A stretch of 10,534 bases of DNA from Rikenellaceae bacterium (GCA_012800665.1 JAAZIW010000146.1:1-10534), one strand, 5' to 3'. Numbered from the stretch's first letter, positions 1-7,730 are shown. Notes: generated by a model not told the origin, from the sequence alone. Program-made: numbers and translations.

Positions 1-66
1 AAGGTGGATACCTTAACCGTAAAGGTAGCTTTCATCATCATCATTTACGGTTAAGGTATCCACCTT
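1..66. repeat. Perfect foldback inverted repeat at the window edge
   Basis: Bases 1-23 are the exact reverse complement of bases 44-66, with a 20-base spacer. The 44-66 arm encodes KVDTLTVN of the DUF4249-like protein in frame; the 1-23 arm is its mirror image and introduces a stop. A perfect 23-bp mirror of coding sequence at the very end of a sequence is the usual look of a chimeric foldback from amplification or assembly, rather than of a biological terminator. Confidence 0.85.
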
Positions 67-459
67 GCCAAGAACAGCTTGCGAGGGCACAACTACGGTA
101 GAAGAGATTTTGTGCCCGCCCGCCTCCGCGACAATCTCCACCTCATCTCCCGCCTTAAACTCAGCCTCGAATGCAAAAGCGCGCATGCAATTTAATGTTC
201 CGGGCCATAGATTTACATTATATTCTGTTGCTGTTACGACCAAAGCGCCGTTTATATAACATTCCACACCTGCGCCACCCGTTATTTTTTCCACAGAGCC
301 GGGGGTGCTGAGCGCCAGAAAAACCACATGCTGCTCATCCCCTACGCTCATAAGGGAATTCATGATAATCTGATTGCCCGAGCTGATGGGTTTGTATTCC
401 ATTTCTGTAACGCATGCCGTAGCCGCAAGCAGAAAAAGTATTAGAAATTTCTTGTCCAT
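13..459 (-). CDS. DUF4249-like surface lipoprotein, 3'-truncated
   Basis: The predicted product starts MDKKFLILFLLAATAC, a lipoprotein signal peptide with a lipobox ending at Cys16, followed by EMEYKP and beta-rich sequence typical of the N-terminal part of DUF4249 proteins. Those proteins usually run to several hundred residues and are encoded next to TonB-dependent receptors in Bacteroidota; here only 148 codons are open. The ATG at 459 lies inside the end of the upstream receptor gene (19-base overlap), which argues for translational coupling and a shared role in outer-membrane uptake. The stop at 13-15 falls inside the distal arm of a perfect foldback (1-23 with 44-66), so the last few codons and the stop are probably artefactual and the real gene should continue leftward. 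The family call rests on general resemblance and on the receptor neighbour; the substrate is unknown. Confidence 0.7.
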   Translation of the reverse strand: MDKKFLILFLLAATACVTEMEYKPISSGNQIIMNSLMSVGDEQHVVFLALSTPGSVEKITGGAGVECYINGALVVTATEYNVNLWPGTLNCMRAFAFEAEFKAGDEVEIVAEAGGHKISSTVVVPSQAVLGKVDTLTVNDDDESYLYG

Positions 460-2888
460 CCTATTGAGGGTATTATTGGCAGTATAGTAAGTTTTGTCAG
501 TTCAACTCTGCTTTCTGTAACGCCGTTAGCACCGGTCTTTGAATAAGTCTCGGCAAACACGAAATTAGGGTTCTTTTGATTATATACATTATAGACAGAG
601 AGGTCCCAAACGGCGGAGCCGCGCTTTTTCTTCCTTGTCCACGAAAAGCCCAAATTGAGCCTGTGAGATGGAGGAAGGCGGTAATTGTTTCGGCCGGAAA
701 TATAGCTCATTTCGATTATACGGCCGTCGGGGGTAAGCACTACGGTTTCCCTTTCGGGGATGGTCATGGTGTTTCCCGAAGCGAAAGTCCAGGTGCCGGA
801 AAGATTAAGCCCGCGTCCGAAGTTATGATTTACCACAAGAGAGATATTATGCCTGCGGTCATAGCGGTATGGGAACCATTTGCCGTCGTTTATGCTTCCA
901 TCCGGAAATCGCCTGTCGCTCCATGCCAAGGTGTAGCCGAGCCAGCCGGTAGTGCTTCCCAAGGTTTTTTCTATAAACAGCTCCACGCCTCGCGCTAAGC
1001 CTTCTCCCATCTCCACATTATTCTGCCAATTGGCGCTGTTGCCGAAGAAGGAGGTGCCGTCCCTGTATTCCAAAATATTATGCATCCATTTAAAATAGCC
1101 TTCAAGGGAAAACTCCCAGCCTTGCAGACCGGTATAATAGAAGCCCAACGAAACCTGGTCGGAAGTGACCGGTTTTATTTTGTCGGTAATAGGAACCCAA
1201 AGGTCGGTGGGGAGGGTAATGGCAGAAGGTGAAAGCAGATGCACATATTGCGCCATGCGGGAATAGGCGGCTTTGGTAGATAAATCTTCCGTAAAGTCGA
1301 ATTTTACGCTCATGCGAGGCTCAAGGCTCCAATAGGGGGTGCCCTGAGTGTGGAAGAAGGCAAAACGAAGGCCCGGATTCAAGGTCAAGCGTTTACCGAG
1401 CATAAAATCATCTTCGGCATAAACGCTCGCTTCGTGTCCGTTCAAGATTTTATTGCCTGAAGTTATCACCGTATCAACGGCGGTGTTTTGCCCTCCGAAA
1501 CTCATTTCCGAAGCAAATCCGCCCGCCGTTTCGGGAATAAAGGTGTGGCGCACATATTCGGCTCCGAATTTAACGAGATGCTTTGGGGTTGGGTTATAAT
1601 CGAAGTCGATTTTTGCCGTAATGTCGCGCATACCGGAGTTATAGTCGAAGCCGTATTTGTTTTTGTAGCCCGACACCTCTCCTGTTGTAGCATCTTTTTG
1701 CCGCATTCCTTCCATAATGTCAAGCCCTACGTGCATTTTGTAGCGCGTGTATGCCAAAGTGGTGTTCGAGAAGAGTTTGCTGTTGAACACATGATTCCAG
1801 CGCAAGCCAGTGAGGGTGTTGCCCCAATGTATATTTATTTTTTGAGCTTGGCTCATATACATTCTGCTCTCAATCCCCTCATCTATATCTTCATCTTTAT
1901 AAAAAGGGAAACTATCTTCAATAGAGTCTTTATAATAAAAAAGGTCCCTGCCGTGGTAAACGTTGAAGAAAAGGCGGTCTTTGTCGGAAATGCGCCAAGT
2001 GAGTTTGCCGTTGAGGTCGTAGAAATAATAGTTTACCGGCTTATCGGCTAATCTATGGATGATTGGAGTGTAGAGAAAAGAGTGTAGGGCTCTGCCGCTT
2101 ATGCTGAAGGCAAGTTTATCCTTGATGATTGGCCCTTCGAGATGGATTTTATCCGTAAGCGCCCCTATCCCCACCGTTCCGTGAAATTCTTTGAGGTTGC
2201 CGTCATTTGTGCGGATGTCTATAATTGAAGATATTCTACCGCCGTATCTGCCGGGAAAGGAGCCTTTGTAGAGGGTGACTTTTTTAACCGCTTCCGGTTG
2301 GAAGATGGAAAGAATGCCCAAGAGATGTTCGGCGCTGTAAAGGGAGATGCCGTCGAGCAGAAGGAGATTTTCCTCAGGTCCGCCTCCGCGGACATAGATG
2401 CCCGAAAACCCCTCCGTGCCACTCTGAACGCCCGGCATAAGTTGTATTGTTTTCAGCACATCGTGCTCGCCGAACAGCACCGGAGTATGCTTTATAAGCT
2501 GCATCGGCAGCTCTATCGCGCTCATCTTGGTGCTCTTTATGCCGGCATCCTTGCTGGCCACCACCGTTGCCGCTTTAAGGGTGCCCTCCGGCACGAGGGC
2601 GATATTGATGCTTGTATCCCTCTGTAGATTTATGTTGATGGTTTGCTGGGCGTAACCCACGTATGAGCAGATGAAACTGTGCCGGCCTTTAGGAACGGTA
2701 AGGGTATAAAAGCCGTAGGCATTGGTGACTGCGCCCGTTCCTCCCTCCACAAAACCTGCCCCTATGAGCGTCTCGCCTGTCCGCTGGTCTGTAATATAGC
2801 CGCTCACCGTGGCCCTTTGCGCCAATACAGTGAGCGGTGTCAAAACTAAAATTGCAATTACAACAAACAGCCGCTTCAATTGCTTCAT
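441..2888 (-). CDS. TonB-dependent outer-membrane receptor with carboxypeptidase-regulatory-like domain
   Basis: This 815-residue protein has a Sec signal peptide (about residues 1-23, ending VLA before Q24). A carboxypeptidase-regulatory-like beta domain covers about 25-103 (VSGYITDQRTGETLIGAGF, SYVGY). A TonB plug domain covers about 115-230 and includes LKTIQLMPGVQSG, YVRGGGPEENLLLLDG and YKGSFPGRYGGR. The rest is a long beta-barrel ending in the aromatic C-terminus GWTRNF, as expected for BAM-dependent insertion. It should be a TonB-energised importer in the outer membrane. It is not an obvious SusC: it lacks a SusD partner and is instead followed, with a 19-base overlap, by a DUF4249-like lipoprotein, a common pairing in Bacteroidota. 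The substrate (siderophore, peptide, glycan or other) cannot be told. No TonB-box or anti-sigma-interacting extension was recognised. The start is fixed by the signal peptide. Confidence 0.95.
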   Translation of the reverse strand: MKQLKRLFVVIAILVLTPLTVLAQRATVSGYITDQRTGETLIGAGFVEGGTGAVTNAYGFYTLTVPKGRHSFICSYVGYAQQTININLQRDTSINIALVPEGTLKAATVVASKDAGIKSTKMSAIELPMQLIKHTPVLFGEHDVLKTIQLMPGVQSGTEGFSGIYVRGGGPEENLLLLDGISLYSAEHLLGILSIFQPEAVKKVTLYKGSFPGRYGGRISSIIDIRTNDGNLKEFHGTVGIGALTDKIHLEGPIIKDKLAFSISGRALHSFLYTPIIHRLADKPVNYYFYDLNGKLTWRISDKDRLFFNVYHGRDLFYYKDSIEDSFPFYKDEDIDEGIESRMYMSQAQKINIHWGNTLTGLRWNHVFNSKLFSNTTLAYTRYKMHVGLDIMEGMRQKDATTGEVSGYKNKYGFDYNSGMRDITAKIDFDYNPTPKHLVKFGAEYVRHTFIPETAGGFASEMSFGGQNTAVDTVITSGNKILNGHEASVYAEDDFMLGKRLTLNPGLRFAFFHTQGTPYWSLEPRMSVKFDFTEDLSTKAAYSRMAQYVHLLSPSAITLPTDLWVPITDKIKPVTSDQVSLGFYYTGLQGWEFSLEGYFKWMHNILEYRDGTSFFGNSANWQNNVEMGEGLARGVELFIEKTLGSTTGWLGYTLAWSDRRFPDGSINDGKWFPYRYDRRHNISLVVNHNFGRGLNLSGTWTFASGNTMTIPERETVVLTPDGRIIEMSYISGRNNYRLPPSHRLNLGFSWTRKKKRGSAVWDLSVYNVYNQKNPNFVFAETYSKTGANGVTESRVELTKLTILPIIPSIGWTRNF

Positions 2889-2898
2889 AGCAGTGTTG

Positions 2899-2927
2899 CA
2901 AATTTACAAAAATCTCTCAATTGCAAA
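2899..2927 (-). promoter_or_regulatory. Weak candidate Bacteroidota promoter before the receptor gene
   Basis: On the minus strand, 2906-2899 reads TAAATTTG, a match to the Bacteroidota -7 consensus TAnnTTTG, and 2927-2924 reads TTTG, a possible -33 element. The gap is 17 bases, shorter than the usual 19-21, and the implied start site would lie only a few bases before the ATG. In an AT-rich spacer this could be chance. The gap 2889-3014 otherwise shows no terminator or RNA that I can support. Confidence 0.25.
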
Positions 2928-3014
2928 CCCCTTCAGCACAATTCAAACTCGATTTACATAAAAAAGCCTGAATTCATTTACCACATCGTACATCGGACGC
3001 CAAAAACAACTGTT

Positions 3015-3797
3015 TTATTGACTGAAAGTCATTTTAATGGTATTCGAAAGCACCTTGTCGTTATCGGTGTAAATTTTGACCGTGATAGTGTGCTCTCCGG
3101 CAGAGGACGGAAGCTGTTCAAAACAAAGCATGCCGATAAGTCCGGGGCCGTCGTGACCTACCAAAATCAAATCTTCCGGCACCAAGTCTTTTACCATTTT
3201 ATCAATGGGGTAGCAGGTGGCGGCGGTCTCACTTCGGAAAGCCTCTCCTCCTATATAAAACGGCATATAATTATTGAAGGATTCGGATTGTGCGGCAGAA
3301 TCGTAATAAAAATATGACTTATAACCGCTCATTATGAATGGATATGGAGAATATGACATGAAGCGGACCATATCGGATAGATTCGTACCGGCAGGATGAG
3401 CTTCATCAAAGTCGGTATCGGAACTTATTTCGATTGATGTGAAATCGCAGTCGTTATATGTAACAGAATCGTATGGAATATTCTTCATGAAAGAACGATA
3501 CTTGTTGTAATTCATATCATTATGCTTACGACATAAAGAATCGTACATTTCTTTTTCCTTCCCTGTGCTGGTTAAAGCGTAATAAACAACAGGGTCATTC
3601 CCATGGTGTATCAGAATGCAGTTTGTTGTGTTTTGCACCTCCCAGAGAACAATAGAATTAAGCTCAACGTAACAAACCACATATGACGGACATAATTGCC
3701 GCGTAGAAACATTAACATCATCACAACTTGTAATGTTTAATGTTGCCGCAAGGGCAATCGCCCCTGCTGTAAGCGTTTTAAATATTCGGGTTATCAT
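3015..3797 (-). CDS. Unrecognised lipoprotein overlapping the C10 protease gene
   Basis: This 260-residue protein begins with a lipoprotein signal peptide (about 1-24) ending in a lipobox, ITSC, with Cys25 as the lipidation site, followed by DD. The mature part is polar, rich in Tyr, Asp and Ser, with several cysteines and beta-like stretches such as FIMSGYKSYFYYDS and a C-terminal EHTITVKIYTDNDK that reads like the last strands of an Ig-like or beta-sandwich domain. I do not recognise the family. The ATG at 3797 sits inside the end of the C10 peptidase gene (20-base overlap), so the two are very likely co-transcribed and translationally coupled. That context suggests a partner of the protease: inhibitor, anchor, chaperone or substrate adaptor. 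This is inference only. No catalytic motif was seen. Confidence 0.8.
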   Translation of the reverse strand: MITRIFKTLTAGAIALAATLNITSCDDVNVSTRQLCPSYVVCYVELNSIVLWEVQNTTNCILIHHGNDPVVYYALTSTGKEKEMYDSLCRKHNDMNYNKYRSFMKNIPYDSVTYNDCDFTSIEISSDTDFDEAHPAGTNLSDMVRFMSYSPYPFIMSGYKSYFYYDSAAQSESFNNYMPFYIGGEAFRSETAATCYPIDKMVKDLVPEDLILVGHDGPGLIGMLCFEQLPSSAGEHTITVKIYTDNDKVLSNTIKMTFSQ

Positions 3798-5136
3798 AAG
3801 TTATTGTATTAAATCCGCACCAAAAGTTACATTTCTGTTCTGCGGTTAAAAACGGGTCTGGAATAACCGCCTCGTTCGTTTTAAAGACTCCGGATGTAAA
3901 ATATCCGTTACAATCGCCATGCCAACCCCAATTGCAATGAATCAATGTCTGGCTTTTTTCGACATAATTCGGGTTTGAGTCAGCAACATAGTTGCGTTTT
4001 ATATATCCATCAATTACCCAAGCGTGACCGCTGATTACTCCAGATATTGCGGACATAAAAACAGGGCAACCAGCATCTAACGATTGCAATATTATACTTT
4101 CGTGATAACCCCATCTAAGTTCAACATTATTGTAGCCAAAAACCTCAAAGCATTCTTTAGCATTCGATGGCCAGGCAAATCCCCAACTTTCTCCAAAAAT
4201 GCAACCATATTGTGTACTACACCATCCGCTAACACAAATAGCATATCGAGCCAGCATTTCCCTGCTAACAGAATCGGCGTAATTATTAATATTAGCATAG
4301 CTATAGATCTGCTTTATTGCGTTGTAGTCTATTTCTACCCCATTACAGGTCAAGGGATAAGGATATTCGTGATAAGCAATAATTTGTGCAACCGCAATGC
4401 ATACACAACCAACCGGAGCCTTTTTCTTCCTTATTAGCCCTACCTCCGGACAATACTTATTAAAAAGATAATCTTTGCCCTCTTGAGTCCATGCCGTATT
4501 TACCAATCTCGGGACGGATTTAACTTCCGCCCAATGAAAAGTTTCATTGCTCGATGAGTTTTCCTGATCTTCAACATTATAGCCATCATATGAAATATAT
4601 TGCTCCACATAAGCTAAACATTGCTGATTGATCTCGTTATTTTGCAAGGCGAGCACGCCGGTTGACACCATATCATTATACTCTTCTACCGACAAATCGT
4701 CATTTGCGGAAGGCAATAAGTCGCCGGTTACTGGTTCAAAATCTTCGGGGGTAACATTCCCTTGTTCCGTGACTGCAATTATTTCTTCGGGAATCCTATC
4801 ATCCGCAGAAAGCAAGGCATATCCACTTTCATCTTGGAAATTAACAGCATATAAAACAGGAGATTCGTTATCTGCTGCTTTTGTTGTTTTACTATTTCTT
4901 GAGACAATAAAATAATTGTTTATATAATTAACTGCCCCTCCTCTTGTCTTCACGGAGCCACGTTCATATAAAAAAGAATCCAGAGAACACAATGCCGTTT
5001 CTATTGGGATTGAATGATCGTTTGTTATAGTATTTTTAACGCTATTCGCCTCTTGAATGTCTAACTTTTCTGCACATGAAGTAATTAGTAAAATTATAGA
5101 AGCAAAACTTAAAATAAAAAATATTGTTTTTTTCAT
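3778..5136 (-). CDS. C10 family (streptopain/SpeB-like) cysteine peptidase, lipoprotein
   Basis: This 452-residue precursor has a lipoprotein signal ending LITSC (Cys21). A pro-region with the Spi/inhibitor-like fold signature spans about 90-135 (LYAVNFQDESGYALLSADDR, IAVTEQG). The C10 catalytic domain spans about 200-445. Catalytic residues by family pattern: Gln218 in AWTQ (oxyanion hole), Cys244 in PVGCVCIAVAQI (nucleophile), His371 in SGHAWVIDGY, and Asn402/Trp403/Trp405 in CNWGWHG. All expected elements are present, so an active papain-like endopeptidase made as a zymogen, probably surface-attached or secreted, is the best reading. A second Cys sits two residues after the nucleophile, and the domain is unusually cysteine-rich (for example 301, 306, 312, 329, 357, 401, 409). 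The gene is visibly more AT-rich than the receptor genes and carries four of the window's seven GATC sites. An overlapping lipoprotein gene follows. Confidence 0.93.
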   Translation of the reverse strand: MKKTIFFILSFASIILLITSCAEKLDIQEANSVKNTITNDHSIPIETALCSLDSFLYERGSVKTRGGAVNYINNYFIVSRNSKTTKAADNESPVLYAVNFQDESGYALLSADDRIPEEIIAVTEQGNVTPEDFEPVTGDLLPSANDDLSVEEYNDMVSTGVLALQNNEINQQCLAYVEQYISYDGYNVEDQENSSSNETFHWAEVKSVPRLVNTAWTQEGKDYLFNKYCPEVGLIRKKKAPVGCVCIAVAQIIAYHEYPYPLTCNGVEIDYNAIKQIYSYANINNYADSVSREMLARYAICVSGWCSTQYGCIFGESWGFAWPSNAKECFEVFGYNNVELRWGYHESIILQSLDAGCPVFMSAISGVISGHAWVIDGYIKRNYVADSNPNYVEKSQTLIHCNWGWHGDCNGYFTSGVFKTNEAVIPDPFLTAEQKCNFWCGFNTITYDNPNI

Positions 5137-5307
5137 GTCATATAAATTTTAGATAAACACATTTGTTGTTTCCCTTTGAGTAATACAGCAGGGAGAATAC
5201 TGCAATGCTGACAGGTTTTTCAAAAGCCTATGACAGAGAATAAATATTTTTTACATCATAATATTAGATATTATTTTTTAAAAAACAAAAGGTTGGAGAG
5301 GGCAACA

Positions 5308-5727
5308 TTATGCCTCAAACTCGCTATAATATACCGTTCCACCTGGCGTGGTAAAAGTAACGACATAATGTCCTGAATCTCCGGAAAGAGGAATTGTAGC
5401 CATTTCTTCAAAAGCGTCAATGACGGAAAGGTTGTACTCTCCGGTAACAATATTTTCCACCTCTACCTGAACATCGCCCAAATAGTCGGTAAAATTGACA
5501 TAGATACAAGAGTTTATACTCGCATAATAGGCTATTATTGGAATATAAACTTGATTCCTTCCATGTGGCTTGCTTGCGTGGTTATCATCAACCAGCACAA
5601 CAAGTTGAGTTACATCCTGACTTCCGGGTTGTAGTATCTTCAAGGATACATTTTTAGAGTCTGTAGGCAAATATGAAAATAAGAGAAGAACAGCAATTGC
5701 TGTTGAGAAAATCTTAGATTTTTTCAT
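5308..5727 (-). CDS. Small secreted DUF3244-like protein
   Basis: This 139-residue protein has an N-terminal signal peptide (MKKSKIFSTAIAVLLLFSYL) without a lipobox. It then shows an alternating beta pattern with a central CIYVNFTDYLGDVQVEVEN, the motif GEYNLSVIDAF, and a C-terminal GHYVVTFTTPGGTVYYSEFEA. This layout fits the DUF3244 family of small secreted Ig-like beta-sandwich proteins of Bacteroidota, whose function is not established. It lies 171 bases upstream of the C10 peptidase on the same strand. In Bacteroides fragilis, small secreted inhibitors are encoded beside C10 proteases, so an inhibitor role is one hypothesis; nothing in the sequence itself proves it. The leader upstream is AT-rich, with TTTATTTG at 5782-5775 (one mismatch to the -7 consensus). 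Confidence 0.75.
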   Translation of the reverse strand: MKKSKIFSTAIAVLLLFSYLPTDSKNVSLKILQPGSQDVTQLVVLVDDNHASKPHGRNQVYIPIIAYYASINSCIYVNFTDYLGDVQVEVENIVTGEYNLSVIDAFEEMATIPLSGDSGHYVVTFTTPGGTVYYSEFEA

Positions 5728-5834
5728 TGTTATTAATTTTTAGTGATTATATAAAAACGCATTATGTATGCCTTACAAATAAAATCAAAAAAAACGACCA
5801 AAGGAAGAAAAATAGTCTAACAATGAGCAAAAGC

Positions 5835-5868
5835 AAAACGACCTCCCATATGCATGGAGGGCCGTTTT
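5835..5868 (-). terminator. Hairpin, probable bidirectional terminator after the TPR regulator gene
   Basis: On the minus strand the arms AAAACG-CCTCC and GGAGG-CGTTTT pair around an ATGCATATG loop, with a small GC/T internal mismatch, and are followed by CGTTTTGCTTTTG, a U-rich tail. On the plus strand the same hairpin is followed by CGTTTTTA. It sits about 130 bases past the stop of the regulator gene and before the DUF3244-like gene, where a transcription stop is expected. Confidence 0.6.
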
Positions 5869-5876
5869 TAGGGGCG

Positions 5877-5898
5877 TGTTAGATTTTAAAATCTAACA
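5877..5898. repeat. 22-bp perfect palindrome with no spacer
   Basis: The left half is TGTTAGATTTT and the right half, AAAATCTAACA, is its exact reverse complement. It lies 8 bases from the neighbouring hairpin, between the regulator and the DUF3244-like gene. It could be an operator for a dimeric regulator, part of a dispersed intergenic element, or an extension of the terminator; it lacks a U-run of its own. Confidence 0.85.
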
Positions 5899-5998
5899 AG
5901 AATTTTGTAGACGTGTAACCGGCTGAATATCAGCACATTACTTGTCTATAAAAAATATTTGTGTTAAATGTTTTTCTAAGCCGCTGATTACCAATAAA

Positions 5999-7705
5999 TT
6001 ATGCGAGATATTCAAGGTATTTTTCTTTGAATTCGGCTTGTGATTCTTGAATGGCCTTCTTGATACGCGACTTCCTCATATAGACGGCTGCGAGAGAAGG
6101 GGTGTTGAAAATGAAACTCAACGATGTGGCATCGAAGCCAACGAAAAGATAGCTGATGAATCTATATTCTTCCTCCGAATAATTCGGAAAATCTTTTCGA
6201 AAACTCACCATTATGTTATCTAACATGTCATTTATCATATCCTCAAATGTTTTTTTCCCTTCTTCATCTCCATTGATTATGTTCAACAAATTGCGGACTT
6301 TTTCATAAACTATTCTTTGTGAGTCTGCCCCTCCGTTTGCAATAGAGTATGTTTCGTATAGACTGCCCAAACGGTGGAATTGTTCTTTATACATTTCTGT
6401 GTATTTACAGCGCAGTTGAGCCAACTGCTTTTCTTTGCTTTCCACCTCCTCGTGCATAGCATCTATTTTTTTTGAATAATTCCTCTCGTTCTCGTCTATT
6501 TCTGCTATTCGGCGACGCGCCATGTCGCTTATATCTATCAATCTTTCTCTATTTTTCCTTTCCTCTTCTAATTTTAAGCGATAGACCGTATATAATATTA
6601 TTATGGCCAAAAGCAGTCCCAATACAATACTGAGCATTGTGAGAAACCGACTTTTCGATTTGGCCGCGACAGCTATCGCCTTTTCTTGAAAATAATCGCT
6701 TTGGGCTTTTTCTACTGAGTTTGAAAGCGATAGGGTTACTATAGAGTCTTGATACGCTAAAACCGACCTTATATTATTTAAGGCCTGTTTGTAATCTCCT
6801 GCGGATTCCAACCTGCTTGTTTGCCAAGCGAGAGCAGCGGCTTTAGCTTTAGGGCTCAATTTTTCTAACGAAGAAAATATTTGCTCCGCTTCTTGCGAAA
6901 AGCCCGTTTCGGCTAAGACATATGCATAAACCGCACACTGCGAAACGTTAAGTTGGCGACCTTCTTTCAACGCCTCTCTAAAATAAGTTAATGCCGCTTT
7001 AGCATCTTTCGGCTCGCGTTCCACCTCTATGCATGCTAAATTAACCAAAGCCTCTAATCTTATTTCTCTGTCAGATGAATTAAGCACAGAAAGAAGAAGG
7101 TTCTTTGCCGTTGTAAATTCTTTATTTTTAGCCATAGCCATCCCCTTTCGGCACACGACGGCATCTATAAGTTTATCGTTGTCCGATTGTCTAAAGTATT
7201 TTTCTGCTTTGTCAATGTAATTCAGCTCTTCGGGCCTATTGTAAAAATTGGCATAGGTGTCTGCTATTGCCAAGTTTACCCTGCCTTTGTATTGATTGTC
7301 GGTAGATTTCTCTCCGTACTCTAACGCTTGAGTGAAAGTGATTATAGCTTTATTGAAATCCTGTCCGTTGTATAGAATGCGGCCAAGATAATAGTATGCC
7401 TTTAGCTTTTCGTCAGGCGTTCCGTGTTTTCTGTAATATTCAACTGCCGGCATAACTATATCGACATTGGTTGTGTCAATATAACTTTTATCCAACGCCA
7501 TTGCGTGCAGCAAAGAATATCGGGCCTTGAATGCCTTATTTTCAAAAGGCGAAATGTTAACAGACTTCAATAACAAAAGAGCACTGTCCGGACGCTCGGA
7601 AACAATCGCTTCTACTTTATCCAATTGTTCGTTCCCTTTTTTGTTGGAGCAGGAACAAGCAAAAACAATAGCAAATAAAATAAGGATATAATTTTTTAGG
7701 CGCAT
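5999..7705 (-). CDS. Membrane-spanning TPR regulator with C-terminal LuxR-like HTH
   Basis: Starting at the ATG at 7705 the product is 568 residues. It has a lipoprotein-like signal (MRLKNYILILFAIVFACSC, Cys17 or Cys19). A helical TPR region follows at about 30-340 (for example AYYYLGRILYNGQDFNKAII, ALTYFREALKEG). One transmembrane helix lies near 353-375 (FLTMLSIVLGLLLAIIILYT), then a charged coiled coil at about 376-440. The C-terminal segment at about 508-554 (PNYSEEEYRFISYLFVGFDA, RKSRIKKAIQE) resembles a diverged LuxR-type helix-turn-helix. The inferred topology is periplasmic TPR sensor, inner-membrane helix and cytoplasmic DNA-binding domain, an architecture common in Bacteroidota. The frame stays open upstream to 7783, but those 26 extra residues precede the signal peptide and overlap a -7-like element, so I reject the longer start. 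It probably regulates nearby genes, perhaps the protease cluster; the target is inferred, not shown. Confidence 0.82.
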   Translation of the reverse strand: MRLKNYILILFAIVFACSCSNKKGNEQLDKVEAIVSERPDSALLLLKSVNISPFENKAFKARYSLLHAMALDKSYIDTTNVDIVMPAVEYYRKHGTPDEKLKAYYYLGRILYNGQDFNKAIITFTQALEYGEKSTDNQYKGRVNLAIADTYANFYNRPEELNYIDKAEKYFRQSDNDKLIDAVVCRKGMAMAKNKEFTTAKNLLLSVLNSSDREIRLEALVNLACIEVEREPKDAKAALTYFREALKEGRQLNVSQCAVYAYVLAETGFSQEAEQIFSSLEKLSPKAKAAALAWQTSRLESAGDYKQALNNIRSVLAYQDSIVTLSLSNSVEKAQSDYFQEKAIAVAAKSKSRFLTMLSIVLGLLLAIIILYTVYRLKLEEERKNRERLIDISDMARRRIAEIDENERNYSKKIDAMHEEVESKEKQLAQLRCKYTEMYKEQFHRLGSLYETYSIANGGADSQRIVYEKVRNLLNIINGDEEGKKTFEDMINDMLDNIMVSFRKDFPNYSEEEYRFISYLFVGFDATSLSFIFNTPSLAAVYMRKSRIKKAIQESQAEFKEKYLEYLA

Positions 7706-7722
7706 AATTATGTTTTGGCTCT

Positions 7723-7730
7723 CAAATATA
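7723..7730 (-). promoter_or_regulatory. -7-like element of the TPR regulator gene
   Basis: On the minus strand this reads TATATTTG, an exact match to the Bacteroidota -7 consensus TAnnTTTG, 17 bases before the ATG at 7705. It implies a leader of about 10 bases and supports the internal start. No TTTG at the expected -33 distance was found. Confidence 0.4.

Noticed and set aside
576..998. Plus-strand open frame of 140 codons
   Set aside because: Antisense shadow of the receptor beta-barrel region with no domain features.
1488..2051. Plus-strand open frame of 187 codons opposite the receptor gene
   Set aside because: It lies fully inside the well-supported receptor gene on the other strand, has no recognisable domain and looks like an antisense shadow.
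2955..2990. Possible terminator downstream of the lipoprotein gene, near the TGAATTCA palindrome and a T-run on the minus strand
   Set aside because: The palindrome has no loop and I could not draw a stable stem directly before the T-run.
2880..3317. Plus-strand open frame of 145 codons covering the gap before the receptor gene
   Set aside because: Most of it is antisense to the lipoprotein gene; no family resemblance and no plausible start signal.
5258..5274. ATAATAT/ATATTAT hairpin between the DUF3244-like and protease genes as a terminator
   Set aside because: All A/T stem, and the T-run follows it only on the plus strand, opposite to the direction of the genes.
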